DNA of 41,757 nucleotides from Pseudomonadota bacterium (GCA_018821785.1 JAHJLI010000252.1:1-41757); one strand, 5' to 3'; numbered from the stretch's first letter, positions 24,392 to 33,318 are shown. Notes: generated from the sequence alone by a model not told the origin. Translations and numbers: made by a program.

Positions 24392-26059
24392 ATGATTAAA
24401 GATTTTAGCAGACTTCAAACCACTCAATATGATCTCGTTGTTGTCGGCGGCGGTATTCATGGCGCAACACTCGCCTATGAAGCAGCACGGGCCGGCTACA
24501 AGGTTGCGCTCCTGGAAAAAGGTGATTTCTCAGGCTCCACGTCGGCAAACAGCCTGAAAATTGTCCATGGCGGCATTCGCTACCTGCAGCATGGTGATTT
24601 TAAAAGAATGCGCGAATCGATAGTCTCCAGGCGGCGGATGATGGTTTTAGCCCCTCATCTCGTCAAACCCCTCAGTTGCCTGATGCCAACCTACGGCCAT
24701 GGTATCAAAGGGCGGGAGACAATGCGCCTGGCTTTTGCCATATACGATCTGATTGCCTTTGATCGCAACCAGGGTCTTGCTGCCGAGAACCACTTGCCTT
24801 GCGGCAGTAGCATTTCCCGCGAAGAAGTGAAGTGGGTGGTTCCCGGTATTGTCGAGAAAGGATTGAGTGGCGGGGCGGTCTGGTATGACGCCATAGCGCT
24901 CGACACCGAACGGCTGGTCCTCGAATACCTGAAAGAAGCGGTGCGCTACGGGGCCCATGTCGCCAACTATGCCGAGGTTGCGGAGGTGGAAATGGCCGGA
25001 GGTTGGGTTGCGGCGGTAATGGTACGTGACCTGCAGACAGACCGGGAGATGCGGGTCGGCTGCCGGGCTGTAGTCAATGCCGCAGGACCGTGGCTGGAAA
25101 ACCTCACCGGCCGCGGGGGTGGGAGTGGCGTCCAGTTGTGGGCCACTGCTCTCAACATTGTTGTGAAAAAACGACTCTTTGAAAAATATGCGGTAGGTCT
25201 TGAAGGATACACCGATTTCACCGATAAAGATGCACTTATCAAACGGGGCAAGCGCCTCTTCTTTTTTGTTCCTTGGCAGGACCGATATACCATGATCGGT
25301 ACCACCTACACCCAGTATCATGGGGCTGCCGACAACTTTTCTTTGACGCTGCAGGAAGTGGAAAAGGTCCTTGAAGATATCAATAAAATTTACCAACATG
25401 GCCGCCTTAACGTGGAAGATGTGACGTTCTTCCATGCCGGTCTCCTGCCTATTAAGGAAGCAGATGCAAGCAAGGCCGATTCGGTGCAGCTCGATAAATC
25501 GTCGATGATCATCGAACACGGGCTCCTTGACGGGAGAAACGGTCTTTTCTCTATAAAAGGGGTAAAATATACCACTGCTCCTGTCATTGCTGAAAAAATG
25601 GTGAAAATTTTGGCCATGGATCGGTGGTTGGGACAAAGAGCCGCAGGGATATACCAAGCCTTGCCGCCGCGTAATCTCGATTTCGGTCCGGCCATCACCC
25701 AACTCGGTGGGCAGTATGAGGCAATGAGAGCCTATCTTGTGACTCGGTATGGAACTTCATGGCGCGATGTTTTTGCCTTTTTCGTGCAACGGCCTTTAAA
25801 CGAAGGAGAGTCGTTTTGGTTGTTAGAGGATCCGCCCCTGCTGGTTGCCGAGGTGCTCTATTTCATTTATGAGGAGATGGCCGCAACTCTTGCCGATATT
25901 GTGTTTCGCAGGACGAATCTGGCCGCAGCCGAGTGTCCGACGCGGGAGGTTCTCGCCCGGATAGCGGGATTTATGGGGGGGGAACTCGACTGGAGCGCCG
26001 AGGAGCAGAAGAGGCAGATTGAAAAGGTCGAACAGGTTTTCGCAATACTAATACATTGA
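24392..26059 (+). CDS. GlpD-like FAD-dependent glycerol-3-phosphate dehydrogenase
   Basis: The 555-residue protein has the N-terminal FAD motif VVVGGGIHGATLAYEAARAG (17-36), the GDFSGSTSANSLKIVHGGIRYLQ segment of the GlpD/DAO family, and a C-terminal cap domain, matching the family length of about 550. GlpD oxidises glycerol-3-phosphate to dihydroxyacetone phosphate and passes electrons to quinone at the inner membrane. It is the first gene of a four-gene operon whose other members (methyltransferase, glycosyltransferase, epimerase) suggest synthesis of a glycan or lipid, so the substrate could be different. No clear ribosome site is seen at the ATG. The methyltransferase start overlaps the stop region. 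Confidence 0.85.
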   Translation: MIKDFSRLQTTQYDLVVVGGGIHGATLAYEAARAGYKVALLEKGDFSGSTSANSLKIVHGGIRYLQHGDFKRMRESIVSRRRMMVLAPHLVKPLSCLMPTYGHGIKGRETMRLAFAIYDLIAFDRNQGLAAENHLPCGSSISREEVKWVVPGIVEKGLSGGAVWYDAIALDTERLVLEYLKEAVRYGAHVANYAEVAEVEMAGGWVAAVMVRDLQTDREMRVGCRAVVNAAGPWLENLTGRGGGSGVQLWATALNIVVKKRLFEKYAVGLEGYTDFTDKDALIKRGKRLFFFVPWQDRYTMIGTTYTQYHGAADNFSLTLQEVEKVLEDINKIYQHGRLNVEDVTFFHAGLLPIKEADASKADSVQLDKSSMIIEHGLLDGRNGLFSIKGVKYTTAPVIAEKMVKILAMDRWLGQRAAGIYQALPPRNLDFGPAITQLGGQYEAMRAYLVTRYGTSWRDVFAFFVQRPLNEGESFWLLEDPPLLVAEVLYFIYEEMAATLADIVFRRTNLAAAECPTREVLARIAGFMGGELDWSAEEQKRQIEKVEQVFAILIH

Positions 26060-26064
26060 GACCG

Positions 26065-26790
26065 ATGACAATGTTTTTGGAAACAGCCGATATTGAAACG
26101 GCAAGCGCGGATTATGCAGCACGCTTTAACGGGGCAGCGGGGGAATACTTTCTTGCCAGGCAGGCGGAAATAACCCTTGGCCTTCTGAGCCATCTGCCAC
26201 AGGCCCGGGTCCTTGATGTCGGCGGCGGTCACGCCCAGTTGGCAGAACCCCTGGTGAAAAATGGCTATGCGGTGACGGTCACCGGCAGTGATGACAGCTG
26301 CCGCAAGCGGCTGGACCAGTGCCTTGTCAGGGGTTCCTTTACCTATTTGACTTGCGATTCACTCTCGCTGCCCTTTGAAGATCGGTCTTTCGATGTGGTC
26401 ATGGCCTTCCGACTTCTGCCTCATGTCACCAGATGGCGGCAAATAATCGCTGAACTGTGTCGAGTTGCCGACAAATGCGTGATTGTTGATTATCCTGACC
26501 GGCGCTCGACCAATATCTTCTACGAACAGCTTTTCGGTATGAAGAAAAAATTGGAAGGCAATACCCGGCCATTCACCCTTTTTTCCAGGTCAGAAATTGC
26601 CGCGAGTGTGGCCGGAAATAATTTTGCCCCGCCGCTTTTCGTGCCTGAATTTCTTCTGCCTATGGTCGTTCACCGCAAGGTAGGCAACAAAGCCTTGTCA
26701 ACGGCGGTCGAGGCCTGTTGCCGCTTGACCGGTCTTACGCAATTGTTCGGTTCGCCGATTATATTTCGGAGTGACCGGCTGAGGAGCTGA
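26065..26790 (+). CDS. Class I SAM-dependent methyltransferase
   Basis: The 241-residue protein has motif I VLDVGGGHAQL (49-59), an acidic loop after the second strand, and LPFEDRSFDVVMAFRLLPHV as motifs II and III, typical of Methyltransf_11 proteins. It is cytoplasmic. The start is uncertain: a TTG at 26056 overlaps the GlpD-like stop, and ATGs at 26065 and 26071 follow; the first ATG is used. The last 60 residues contain a hydrophobic stretch (FVPEFLLPMVVHRK). Its small gap to the glycosyltransferase shows one operon. The methyl acceptor is unknown, possibly a lipid or quinone-like or polyprenyl substrate. Confidence 0.82.
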   Translation: MTMFLETADIETASADYAARFNGAAGEYFLARQAEITLGLLSHLPQARVLDVGGGHAQLAEPLVKNGYAVTVTGSDDSCRKRLDQCLVRGSFTYLTCDSLSLPFEDRSFDVVMAFRLLPHVTRWRQIIAELCRVADKCVIVDYPDRRSTNIFYEQLFGMKKKLEGNTRPFTLFSRSEIAASVAGNNFAPPLFVPEFLLPMVVHRKVGNKALSTAVEACCRLTGLTQLFGSPIIFRSDRLRS

Positions 26791-26792
26791 TT

Positions 26793-27992
26793 TTGCCCGA
26801 GACTTCCCAGGCTAAAAGATCAATACTGGTTATTGCTCCCCAGCCGTTTTTCCAGAACAGGGGAACACCCATTGCCGTGCGTTTGCTGGTCGAGGAGTTG
26901 GCGCGTCTCGGCCATGACGTGCATCTGCTGGTCTTTAATGAAGGTGAGGACGTGACTCTTCCCGGCGTCAGTCTGCACCGGATTCCGGCAATCTGGGGCA
27001 TAAAAAATATTCCACCATCGCTATCTTTTAAAAAAATCATCTGCGATGTCTTCATGTTTTTCAAGGCAATCAGCTTGTTGCGTCGCCACAATTTTACGGT
27101 CATCCATGCGGTCGAAGAAGCTGCCTTTATTGCCATGGTGCTGAAGATGCTGTTCGGAACGCCCTATATCTATGACATGGATTCCTCCCTGGCCCGGCAG
27201 ATAGTCGAGAAGTTTTCCTTTCTTCAATCCCTGGGACCGGCTCTGCGGTTTTGCGAACGGTTTGCGGTAAAAGAGAGTTGCGGAGTGGTGGCGGTATGTC
27301 GAGCGCTGGAAGACATTGCCCAGGCCTACGCCCCAGAGAAGCTCATTGTCCGTCTTGAAGATATCAGTCTACTGGAGGACTCTGTCTCTTCCGACGAAAT
27401 TTTACGGCATAGTTTGCAAATCTCCGGCCCGATAATGCTCTATGTCGGAAATCTCGAAAAATATCAGGGTATTGATCTTCTCCTGCAGAGTTTCCAGCTG
27501 GCTCTTGCGCAGGGTTGCCTAGGCAATCTGGTGATCATCGGTGGCACCCCAGAAACCCTTGCCGCCTATAAAAAATACGCAGAGGAACTGCAGGTGGCGA
27601 ACCACACCTTTTTCTGTGGTCCCCGGCCGGTGGAGCTCCTCGGCCATTATCTGGCCCAGGCCGATATCCTCCTTTCACCGCGGATACAAGGCAACAATAC
27701 CCCGATGAAACTCTACTCGTACCTCGATTCGGGCAAGGCTGTGCTGGCTACCGACTTGCCTACCCATACCCAGGTATTGACAAACGATTTTGCCTGTTTG
27801 GTTGAGCCGGAGAAACAGAGCATGGCTGCCGGTATGGCAAAATTACTGGACAACCCGGAACTGTGTTTAAGGCTCGGGGCAGAAGGACAAAGGGTTGCCC
27901 GGGAAAACTATTCTCTTGCGGCCTTCAGGGCCAAATTATCGGATTTTTACAGCAGAATTTTTTCAGCTCTGCTTCAACCACCTGTTCATTAA
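26793..27992 (+). CDS. Glycosyltransferase family 4 (GT-B fold)
   Basis: The 399-residue protein has the GT4 layout: an N-terminal acceptor domain starting with VIAPQPFFQNRGTPIAVRLLVEEL and a C-terminal nucleotide-sugar domain with LYVGNLEKYQGIDLLLQSF, VIIGGTP, and SPRIQGNNTPMKLYSYLDSGKAVLAT, where the usual EGxPxxxxE is replaced by GNNTPMKLYSY, seen in some GT4 subgroups. It has no signal peptide; GT4 enzymes usually work at the inner face of the membrane on lipid-linked sugars. The start is TTG at 26793, two bases after the methyltransferase stop, with GAGGAG upstream. Sugar donor and acceptor are unknown. Confidence 0.87.
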   Translation: MPETSQAKRSILVIAPQPFFQNRGTPIAVRLLVEELARLGHDVHLLVFNEGEDVTLPGVSLHRIPAIWGIKNIPPSLSFKKIICDVFMFFKAISLLRRHNFTVIHAVEEAAFIAMVLKMLFGTPYIYDMDSSLARQIVEKFSFLQSLGPALRFCERFAVKESCGVVAVCRALEDIAQAYAPEKLIVRLEDISLLEDSVSSDEILRHSLQISGPIMLYVGNLEKYQGIDLLLQSFQLALAQGCLGNLVIIGGTPETLAAYKKYAEELQVANHTFFCGPRPVELLGHYLAQADILLSPRIQGNNTPMKLYSYLDSGKAVLATDLPTHTQVLTNDFACLVEPEKQSMAAGMAKLLDNPELCLRLGAEGQRVARENYSLAAFRAKLSDFYSRIFSALLQPPVH

Positions 27993-28006
27993 CCAACCAA
28001 AGATTT

Positions 28007-28987
28007 ATGAAGATACTCGTAACCGGCGGCACGGGTTTTACCGGCCATAATCTCAGTAAAAGGCTCCTGCAGGACGGCTATCAGGTCAGGTTATTGGTGC
28101 GCAGCAAAAAACGGGTGATACTTGATCCGCATCCGGCGCTTGAGATTCACGAAGGGGATATCAGGGACCGGCTGGCGGTCGACAAGGCGGTTGAAGGAGT
28201 AGTCAAGGTTTTTAACATCGCCGCGATGTTCCGCACGGCCGCCTCGGTTGATCAGGATTATTGGGATATCCATGTCGAAGGTGTTCGCCACCTCGTTGAA
28301 GCGGCTGTCAGACACCGGGTCGAACGCTTTGTTCATTGCAGTACGGTTGGCGTGCACGGCGATGTTAAGGTGCCGCCGGCTAACGAAGAGTCGCCCTTTG
28401 CTCCCGCCGATATCTACCAGCGGACGAAACTTGAAGGGGAACTGCTGGCCCGTGAGCTTGCCGCGAAAAACGGTCTGGCCCTTTCGGTTGTTCGGCCGAC
28501 GGCCATTTACGGGCCTGGCGACATGCGGCTCCTGAAGCTCTTTAAGCTGGCGGTAAAGAAAGTCACCCCGGTTATCGGCACCGGCAAGATCTACTACCAT
28601 ATGGTCTATATCGACGATCTGGTCCAGGGCTTTATTCTGGCTTCCGAACGAGCGGAGGCTATCGGCCAGGTCTTTATTGTAGGTGGCGACGAGAATATGA
28701 TCCTCGACGATCTCCTGTCAACGATTGCCAAGATTACCGGCAGGCCGGATACAAAAATTCACATTCCGGCCCGGCCCTTTCAACTTGCCGGCTCCCTCTG
28801 CGAGAAGATCTGTATTCCTCTCGGCATCGAACCACCCATTTACCGTAGGAGGGTCGATTTCTTTACCAAGAGCCGGTCGTTTGATATCAGTAAAGTGAAA
28901 AGGCTACTCGGCTATGCCCCGAAATATGGGCTTCAGAAAGGATTGAGCAGAACCGCCCAGTGGTATAAAGAGCAGGGGTTATTGTAA
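28007..28987 (+). CDS. NAD-dependent epimerase/dehydratase (extended SDR)
   Basis: The 326-residue protein has the NAD motif GGTGFTG (7-13), the acidic D51 after the GDIRD strand, S112-T113 and the catalytic pair Y137 and K141 (DIYQRTK), then PTAIYGPGD. This is the atypical-SDR type used for nucleotide sugars, and also resembles dihydroflavonol-reductase-like and hopanoid-associated (HpnA) epimerases. ATG at 28007 is chosen; the longer frame overlaps the glycosyltransferase. It ends the four-gene operon, with a strong terminator 14 bases after the stop. The substrate is probably a sugar used by the neighbouring glycosyltransferase, but a lipid substrate is possible. Confidence 0.85.
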   Translation: MKILVTGGTGFTGHNLSKRLLQDGYQVRLLVRSKKRVILDPHPALEIHEGDIRDRLAVDKAVEGVVKVFNIAAMFRTAASVDQDYWDIHVEGVRHLVEAAVRHRVERFVHCSTVGVHGDVKVPPANEESPFAPADIYQRTKLEGELLARELAAKNGLALSVVRPTAIYGPGDMRLLKLFKLAVKKVTPVIGTGKIYYHMVYIDDLVQGFILASERAEAIGQVFIVGGDENMILDDLLSTIAKITGRPDTKIHIPARPFQLAGSLCEKICIPLGIEPPIYRRRVDFFTKSRSFDISKVKRLLGYAPKYGLQKGLSRTAQWYKEQGLL

Positions 28988-29000
28988 CAGAAGGTTAAAA

Positions 29001-29047
29001 AAGGCGTTTGGGGGTCGGAATTGTTGCCGTCCCCCAAACGCCTTTTT
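29001..29047. terminator. Bidirectional terminator between epimerase and usp genes
   Basis: A 14-pair stem (29001-29014 with 29031-29044, plus an inner CGG/CCG) with T-run 29043-29047 and A-run upstream; it serves both convergent operons. Confidence 0.92.
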
Positions 29048-29109
29048 CATTGAACAAATTCCAGATTTTCTTCTTTTAGCGATTGACGCTGCTCATCCCT
29101 GGCATTTCC

Positions 29110-29601
29110 TTATCCTTTTGGGATCTTAACCACAAAGACCGGACTGGTGGCTCTGTGCAGGACCTTCCGGGTGGTGCTGCCGACCATAACTTCACCTACC
29201 ACGGTATGGCGGTGCGCCCCCATAACGATAATATCAGCAGAACAGTCTAAGGCCACCTCAAGGATGACTTGAGCGGGATAACCTTCAGCAACCCGAATTG
29301 AGCTCACCAGATCAGTGTAATGTGGGGTGCCCTGGCATTCCTCTTGGCAGAGTTGCTCCAATTGTTCCTTGAGCTTTGCTTTAACTGATTCCCGTGCCTT
29401 GCTGTGCATTTTATCTGAGGTTTCATGGGGGATATACTGTTCAACAAGGCTCTGGCCATAAGACGAGAGAGGCTCTATGCCATGAACCGCGACAATCTTT
29501 GCCTGATGTTGCAGGGCTAGGGTCATGGCATATCGAAACACATAAGGGGTGCCGGGGCCTAGGCCAGTGGCAAAAAGGATAGTTTTTATTTTCGGCAGCA
29601 T
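29110..29601 (-). CDS. Universal stress protein (UspA family), TRAP-associated
   Basis: The 163-residue protein is a single Usp domain: KIKTILFATGLGPGTPYVFRYAMTLA at the start, SADIIVMGAHRHT and GEVMVGSTTRKV near the end. The ATP signature Gx2Gx9G(S/T) reads GAHR...GST, so the second glycine is Arg and ATP binding may be altered. ATG at 29601 has AGAGGAG upstream; the longer frame overlaps dctM. It is the last gene of the TRAP operon, 46 bases after dctM. In Halomonas, TeaD is a Usp protein encoded with the TRAP carrier TeaABC and tunes its activity, so a similar role is likely. Confidence 0.9.
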   Translation of the reverse strand: MLPKIKTILFATGLGPGTPYVFRYAMTLALQHQAKIVAVHGIEPLSSYGQSLVEQYIPHETSDKMHSKARESVKAKLKEQLEQLCQEECQGTPHYTDLVSSIRVAEGYPAQVILEVALDCSADIIVMGAHRHTVVGEVMVGSTTRKVLHRATSPVFVVKIPKG

Positions 29602-29647
29602 GGTTGTTTTCTCCTCTTGCTGGAAAGATTGACCGTCGACGGTTCGC

Positions 29648-30988
29648 TTATTTGCCGAAGAAGATCGAAGGCAGATAGGTGACGAGCTCCGGGAATAGTA
29701 CCATCGTTGCCACACAAATCATTTGCAGAGCTATAAAGGGAAGAATCCCTTTATAAACATCACCGATGGTGAACTCCGGCGGAGCGGCTCCCTTGAAGTA
29801 GAAGAGCGAGTAGCCGAAGGGCGGCGTGAGGAAAGAGGTTTGGAGGTTGACGCAGAGAATCATCGCAAACCACAGGGGGTTGAAATCGAGCTCCATGGCG
29901 ATCGGTGTGAAGATCGGTACAACCACCAGGAGGATGGCCGCCCAGTCGATAAACATGCCGAGAATAAAGACAACCAGGTTCATGAGAAAAAGAATCACGA
30001 AAGGATGGAAATCCATGCCCAGCAGAGTGTCGGCCACGACATCACCGCCGCCCATGCTGAGAAAGACCACGCTAAATACCTTGCCGCCGATGAACAGCGC
30101 CATGACCATACAGGTGGTTCGGGCGGTGGCGATAGAGGCGCCCGAGATCATTTCCCAGGTGAAGGTTCCTTTAAAGAGTGCCAGGACCATGGCGCCGAAG
30201 GCACCGAGAGCTGCGGCCTCGGTGGGAGTGGCTACCCCGGCCAGGATGGTGCCCATAACCGCGAGAATAAGACCAAAGGGCGGCACCAGGCTCTTAATAA
30301 ACATGAAGAACTTCTGACCAACAGTGGCGGTCCGTTCTTCACGTGGAATCGGTGGCCCGAGTTTGGGGTTGATGGCGCAACGGATGGCAACATAGGATAA
30401 ATAGAGGCCGGAAAGTAAAAGGCCTGGCAGGATGGCGGCGGCAAAGAGGTTGCCGACCGAGGTCTCTTTCAGGCCGGTGAGACCGGCATAGACAACCAGC
30501 ATGATGCTTGGCGGGATGAGGATACCAAGGGTTCCGGACGAGGTGATGATACCAGCTGACAAGGGTCTGTCATAGCCACGTTTTAAAAGTGCCGGTCCGG
30601 CCATCAGGCTCATGGCCACCACCGAGGCACCGACGATGCCTGTTGTTGCGGCAAAGACCGTCGAGACGACGATGACCGCCAGGCCTAGGCCGCCCTTCAG
30701 CCCGCCTAGAATGATATACAGTGCCTCGAAGAGTGCCTCCGAAACCTTGGCGCGGTCGAGGACCTGGGCCATAAAGATAAAAAGCGGAATAGAAACCAGG
30801 GTGTAGTTCAGGAATATTCCCCAGTTGTTGTTGGTAATAAGATCAAACAGGCCGGGGATATTAAAGCCGTTGTCGATTAGGCCGATCAAGACTGCAGTGC
30901 CCGCCAGAGTCGCAGCCAGCGGATGGCCCAGGGCGATGGCCGCAATCAGAACACCGAACATCAGGATAGTGAGAACTTCGGGGGTCAT
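29648..30988 (-). CDS. dctM: TRAP transporter large permease
   Basis: The 446-residue inner-membrane protein has about twelve hydrophobic helices and the DctM family features: LAGTAVLIGL near the start, SGTLGILIPPSIMLVVYAGLTG, GVATPTEAAALGAFGA and the LNLQTSFLTPPFGYSLFY-like segment (here VNLQTSFLTPPFGYSLFYFK). It imports a carboxylate with Na+ using the small permease and a periplasmic binding protein. The stop of dctQ is 26 bases upstream, so the two are translated from one message. Because an attenuator-like hairpin follows dctP, its level should be lower than that of the binding protein. Confidence 0.95.
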   Translation of the reverse strand: MTPEVLTILMFGVLIAAIALGHPLAATLAGTAVLIGLIDNGFNIPGLFDLITNNNWGIFLNYTLVSIPLFIFMAQVLDRAKVSEALFEALYIILGGLKGGLGLAVIVVSTVFAATTGIVGASVVAMSLMAGPALLKRGYDRPLSAGIITSSGTLGILIPPSIMLVVYAGLTGLKETSVGNLFAAAILPGLLLSGLYLSYVAIRCAINPKLGPPIPREERTATVGQKFFMFIKSLVPPFGLILAVMGTILAGVATPTEAAALGAFGAMVLALFKGTFTWEMISGASIATARTTCMVMALFIGGKVFSVVFLSMGGGDVVADTLLGMDFHPFVILFLMNLVVFILGMFIDWAAILLVVVPIFTPIAMELDFNPLWFAMILCVNLQTSFLTPPFGYSLFYFKGAAPPEFTIGDVYKGILPFIALQMICVATMVLFPELVTYLPSIFFGK

Positions 30989-31014
30989 AGTCGTGTTATC
31001 TCCAAGTAGGCGGG

Positions 31015-31512
31015 TTAATTGGCAGAACGGAGGCTATGGAAGTCCTGCAGCAACTTCGAAACGCTCGCCAGTAAAAAGAGGATAAAACCGGCTGCCATGA
31101 CTGTTTTGTAGGGATAAATGGCCGGGGCCCAAGAAGAAGATGCTTGCTCCCACTGTGTCCAGGAAGTCGCGGCGTATTTGACTGCCCAGATTGCCATGAG
31201 GCCCATGGTTGGTATAAAAATAACAAGATTGGTAACGATCCGCAGGATAGTGCGGTTTCTCGGTTGCAATCTTGCCTCGAAGATGTCGATACAGACATGG
31301 GTGTTGGTTCTATGAGCGTCGCCAAGACCTAACATGTAGTGCATGCCGTAGAGAAAGGTGGTCATCTCAAAACCCCAGGACGTGGGGGCGTTAAACACAT
31401 AGCGCATGATAACCTCGTAGATGACTGTTGCGATCAGCAGCAGGACGAGGTAAGAGCTGTATTTACCTGTTTTTTCGTTAAGGGCATCAATCGCCCTGGA
31501 GATTGTCTGCAT
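31015..31512 (-). CDS. dctQ: TRAP transporter small permease
   Basis: The 165-residue protein has four hydrophobic helices and the DctQ pattern: YLVLLLIATVIYEVIMRYVFNAPTSWGFEMTTFLYGMHYMLG, then DAHRTNTHVCIDIF. It pairs with DctM in the inner membrane. The family length is about 160. It lies between dctP (84 bases, with a hairpin) and dctM (26 bases) in the usual order P-Q-M. The start is ATG at 31512; the neighbouring genes place it beyond doubt. Confidence 0.93.
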   Translation of the reverse strand: MQTISRAIDALNEKTGKYSSYLVLLLIATVIYEVIMRYVFNAPTSWGFEMTTFLYGMHYMLGLGDAHRTNTHVCIDIFEARLQPRNRTILRIVTNLVIFIPTMGLMAIWAVKYAATSWTQWEQASSSWAPAIYPYKTVMAAGFILFLLASVSKLLQDFHSLRSAN

Positions 31513-31548
31513 GATGTGTCCTTTGTGACAACAGATTTAAGTCAGGGT

Positions 31549-31586
31549 AAAAACGACGGCAGGCGTCTGAAGCGTCTGCCGTCGTT
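31549..31586 (-). terminator. Attenuator-like hairpin between dctP and dctQ
   Basis: Arms 31552-31565 and 31573-31586 form a 14-pair stem (one G-T) with a seven-base loop. Read on the minus strand it ends in five T residues (31549-31553). It looks like a partial rho-independent terminator within the operon, and could also protect the dctP message from 3' decay. Confidence 0.8.
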
Positions 31587-31596
31587 GAACTGCCTG

Positions 31597-32757
31597 TTAC
31601 TGCAAGCGCTTGCCGTTAATGAAGTCATCAATCGGCCAGGGGGTCAGGCCGCTTCTGATTTCACGCCACTGGGCGAAGTCTTTCTTGAACTGCTCCTGGG
31701 AGTCCAGGGTGGTTTTTACGTCCGGGTATTTGGCTTTTAACTCGTCAAGATATTCTTTGGTGCGTTTGGCGAAGGCGGTAATCGATTCCTCGTCCATTTT
31801 GACGAATTCGACTTTCTCTTTGAAGAGTTTGATCGCCTCGATATTCAGCTGCTCTTGCCAAGCGGTGGACCAGAGTTGGGTCTCTTTTGCGGCGATGTCA
31901 ATAATCCATTTCAGGTCGGCGGGCAGTTTGTTGTAGGCGTCTTTATTGAAAAACAGGGCACATTGCACGGAAGGCTGATGGACACCAGGCTCAATAACAT
32001 ACTTGGTGATTTCGTCAAAGCCCATCGGGTAGTTCATTGCCGGGGTAGAGAATTCGGCGGCATCGATAACGCCACGTTCAAGTGCGAGATACACCTCTCC
32101 GCCAGGCAGCGGGGTGACGGAAGCGCCAAGGCTGTTCATGATATCCATATACCAGCCGGGAGTACGGACACGCATTCCTTTGAAATCAGCCATTTTTGTG
32201 GCTTTCTTGTTGGAGAAGAAGCCCATCTCCTGACCGCCGTTACCGCCGGGCAGGGCAAAGAGGTTGAATTTTCCATAGAGTGCCTGCATCTGCTCAAGGC
32301 CACCACGCTCATAGAGCCAGATGTTGTAACCCTCGGTGTCGAGCCCAAAAGGAACTGAGGCAAATGAAACGAAGTTCTCGTCCTTGCCCTTCCAGTACCC
32401 TGGCCAGTCATGGCCAACTTCGGCGGAACCCTTGCTGACTGCGTCAAAGGATTCCATGGCGCCGACCAGCTCGCCGGCGGAGAAAACTTTGATGTCAAGA
32501 CGGCCGCCGGAGGCAAGCTTAACGGAGTCGGCGAAATGGAGAGCCATATCATAAAACAACAGACCTTTCGACCAAGGCATAACCATCTTCCACTTGACGG
32601 TCTCTGTACTTGGTTTGATGGTCCGCAGTTCTTTTGTGATCGCTTCATGCCGTTTGTCTGCGCCGAATTTTTCGCGTTTGTCGGCCGCCTGCCCGGTCGA
32701 AACTGCAAGCGATAAAGTCAAGGCAAGAGCTCCTGTGGTGATCCAGTTTTTACTCAT
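31597..32757 (-). CDS. dctP: TRAP transporter substrate-binding protein (DctP/TakP-like)
   Basis: The 386-residue periplasmic protein has a signal peptide cut near QAA-DK (residues 24-25) and the DctP fold: WKMVMPWSKGLLFYD, GRLDIKVFSAGELVGAMESFDAVSKG, and the ligand-binding arginine region MRVRTPGWYMDIMNSLGASVTPLPGGEVYLALERGVIDAAE. The GELVG and MNYPMGFDE segments resemble the TakP branch, which binds 2-oxo acids; the ligand here is an inference. ATG at 32757 has GAGGAGGAATC upstream. It is the first gene of the operon, under the sigma-54 promoter at 32888. Confidence 0.92.
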   Translation of the reverse strand: MSKNWITTGALALTLSLAVSTGQAADKREKFGADKRHEAITKELRTIKPSTETVKWKMVMPWSKGLLFYDMALHFADSVKLASGGRLDIKVFSAGELVGAMESFDAVSKGSAEVGHDWPGYWKGKDENFVSFASVPFGLDTEGYNIWLYERGGLEQMQALYGKFNLFALPGGNGGQEMGFFSNKKATKMADFKGMRVRTPGWYMDIMNSLGASVTPLPGGEVYLALERGVIDAAEFSTPAMNYPMGFDEITKYVIEPGVHQPSVQCALFFNKDAYNKLPADLKWIIDIAAKETQLWSTAWQEQLNIEAIKLFKEKVEFVKMDEESITAFAKRTKEYLDELKAKYPDVKTTLDSQEQFKKDFAQWREIRSGLTPWPIDDFINGKRLQ

Positions 32758-32887
32758 GATTCCTCCTCATAGAAGTGGTTGTTTTCATGTGCCAGGTCAT
32801 CTGACATGATCAATAAAAAGTATACTTCAACAGTTTTATCGAAACAAGGGACGCCGCCGTAATAAATGTTTCGACTCATGTTTGATT

Positions 32888-32903
32888 TGCAAAGGACATG
32901 CCA
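32888..32903 (-). promoter_or_regulatory. Sigma-54 (-24/-12) promoter of the dctPQM-usp operon
   Basis: On the minus strand the site reads TGGCAT-N5-TTGCA, matching TGGCAC-N5-TTGCA in all but one base, with GG and GC ten bases apart. Transcription should start near 32878, giving a leader of about 120 bases before dctP. Confidence 0.8.
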
Positions 32904-33300
32904 GACGATATGCAGGTCAATTTATTGGATGGTAATAGTTTGAAAACACACAATATTACATCAGATAGTATTTCCATTGTTGTTGACTTGTATGAAATTC
33001 TGGACGCGATGGCAGAGAAAAAATTAGAAAATTTCCTGGTGAAAGTTTCAAAAATTTGCTGAAAAAATTTCGTAACAGAATGATATCACAAAAAAATTAA
33101 TAAGTCTTGGAAAGTGGACACTGTTTTTGAAAGGTTGAAGTGGTGGTTTGTACGGCAGGGAAATGATACAAAGGTTCAATAATTGCGCCACGAATGGTTC
33201 CAGGAACGAATGGAATCGAGATTTTTGGGAACAGGGATAAAAACTGGCAGCGAGGGGAAAAAAAAGTGATTGGAGGTTTGTTCATGGCGCGAGAGGGAAA

Positions 33301-33318
33301 TGTCTGTTTTTTCAGACA
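33301..33318. promoter_or_regulatory. Candidate activator dyad TGTCTG-N6-CAGACA
   Basis: A perfect 6+6 inverted repeat around six T residues, about 400 bases upstream of the sigma-54 promoter and 190 before the activator gene. Distance suits an enhancer-type site. Confidence 0.4.

Noticed and set aside
24647-25702. Long open frame (351 codons) antisense to the GlpD-like gene
   Set aside because: It mirrors codon usage of the clear sense gene, shows no domain pattern and lacks a ribosome site.
29723-30400. 225-codon frame antisense to dctM
   Set aside because: A very polar product from the complement of membrane-helix codons, a common artefact.
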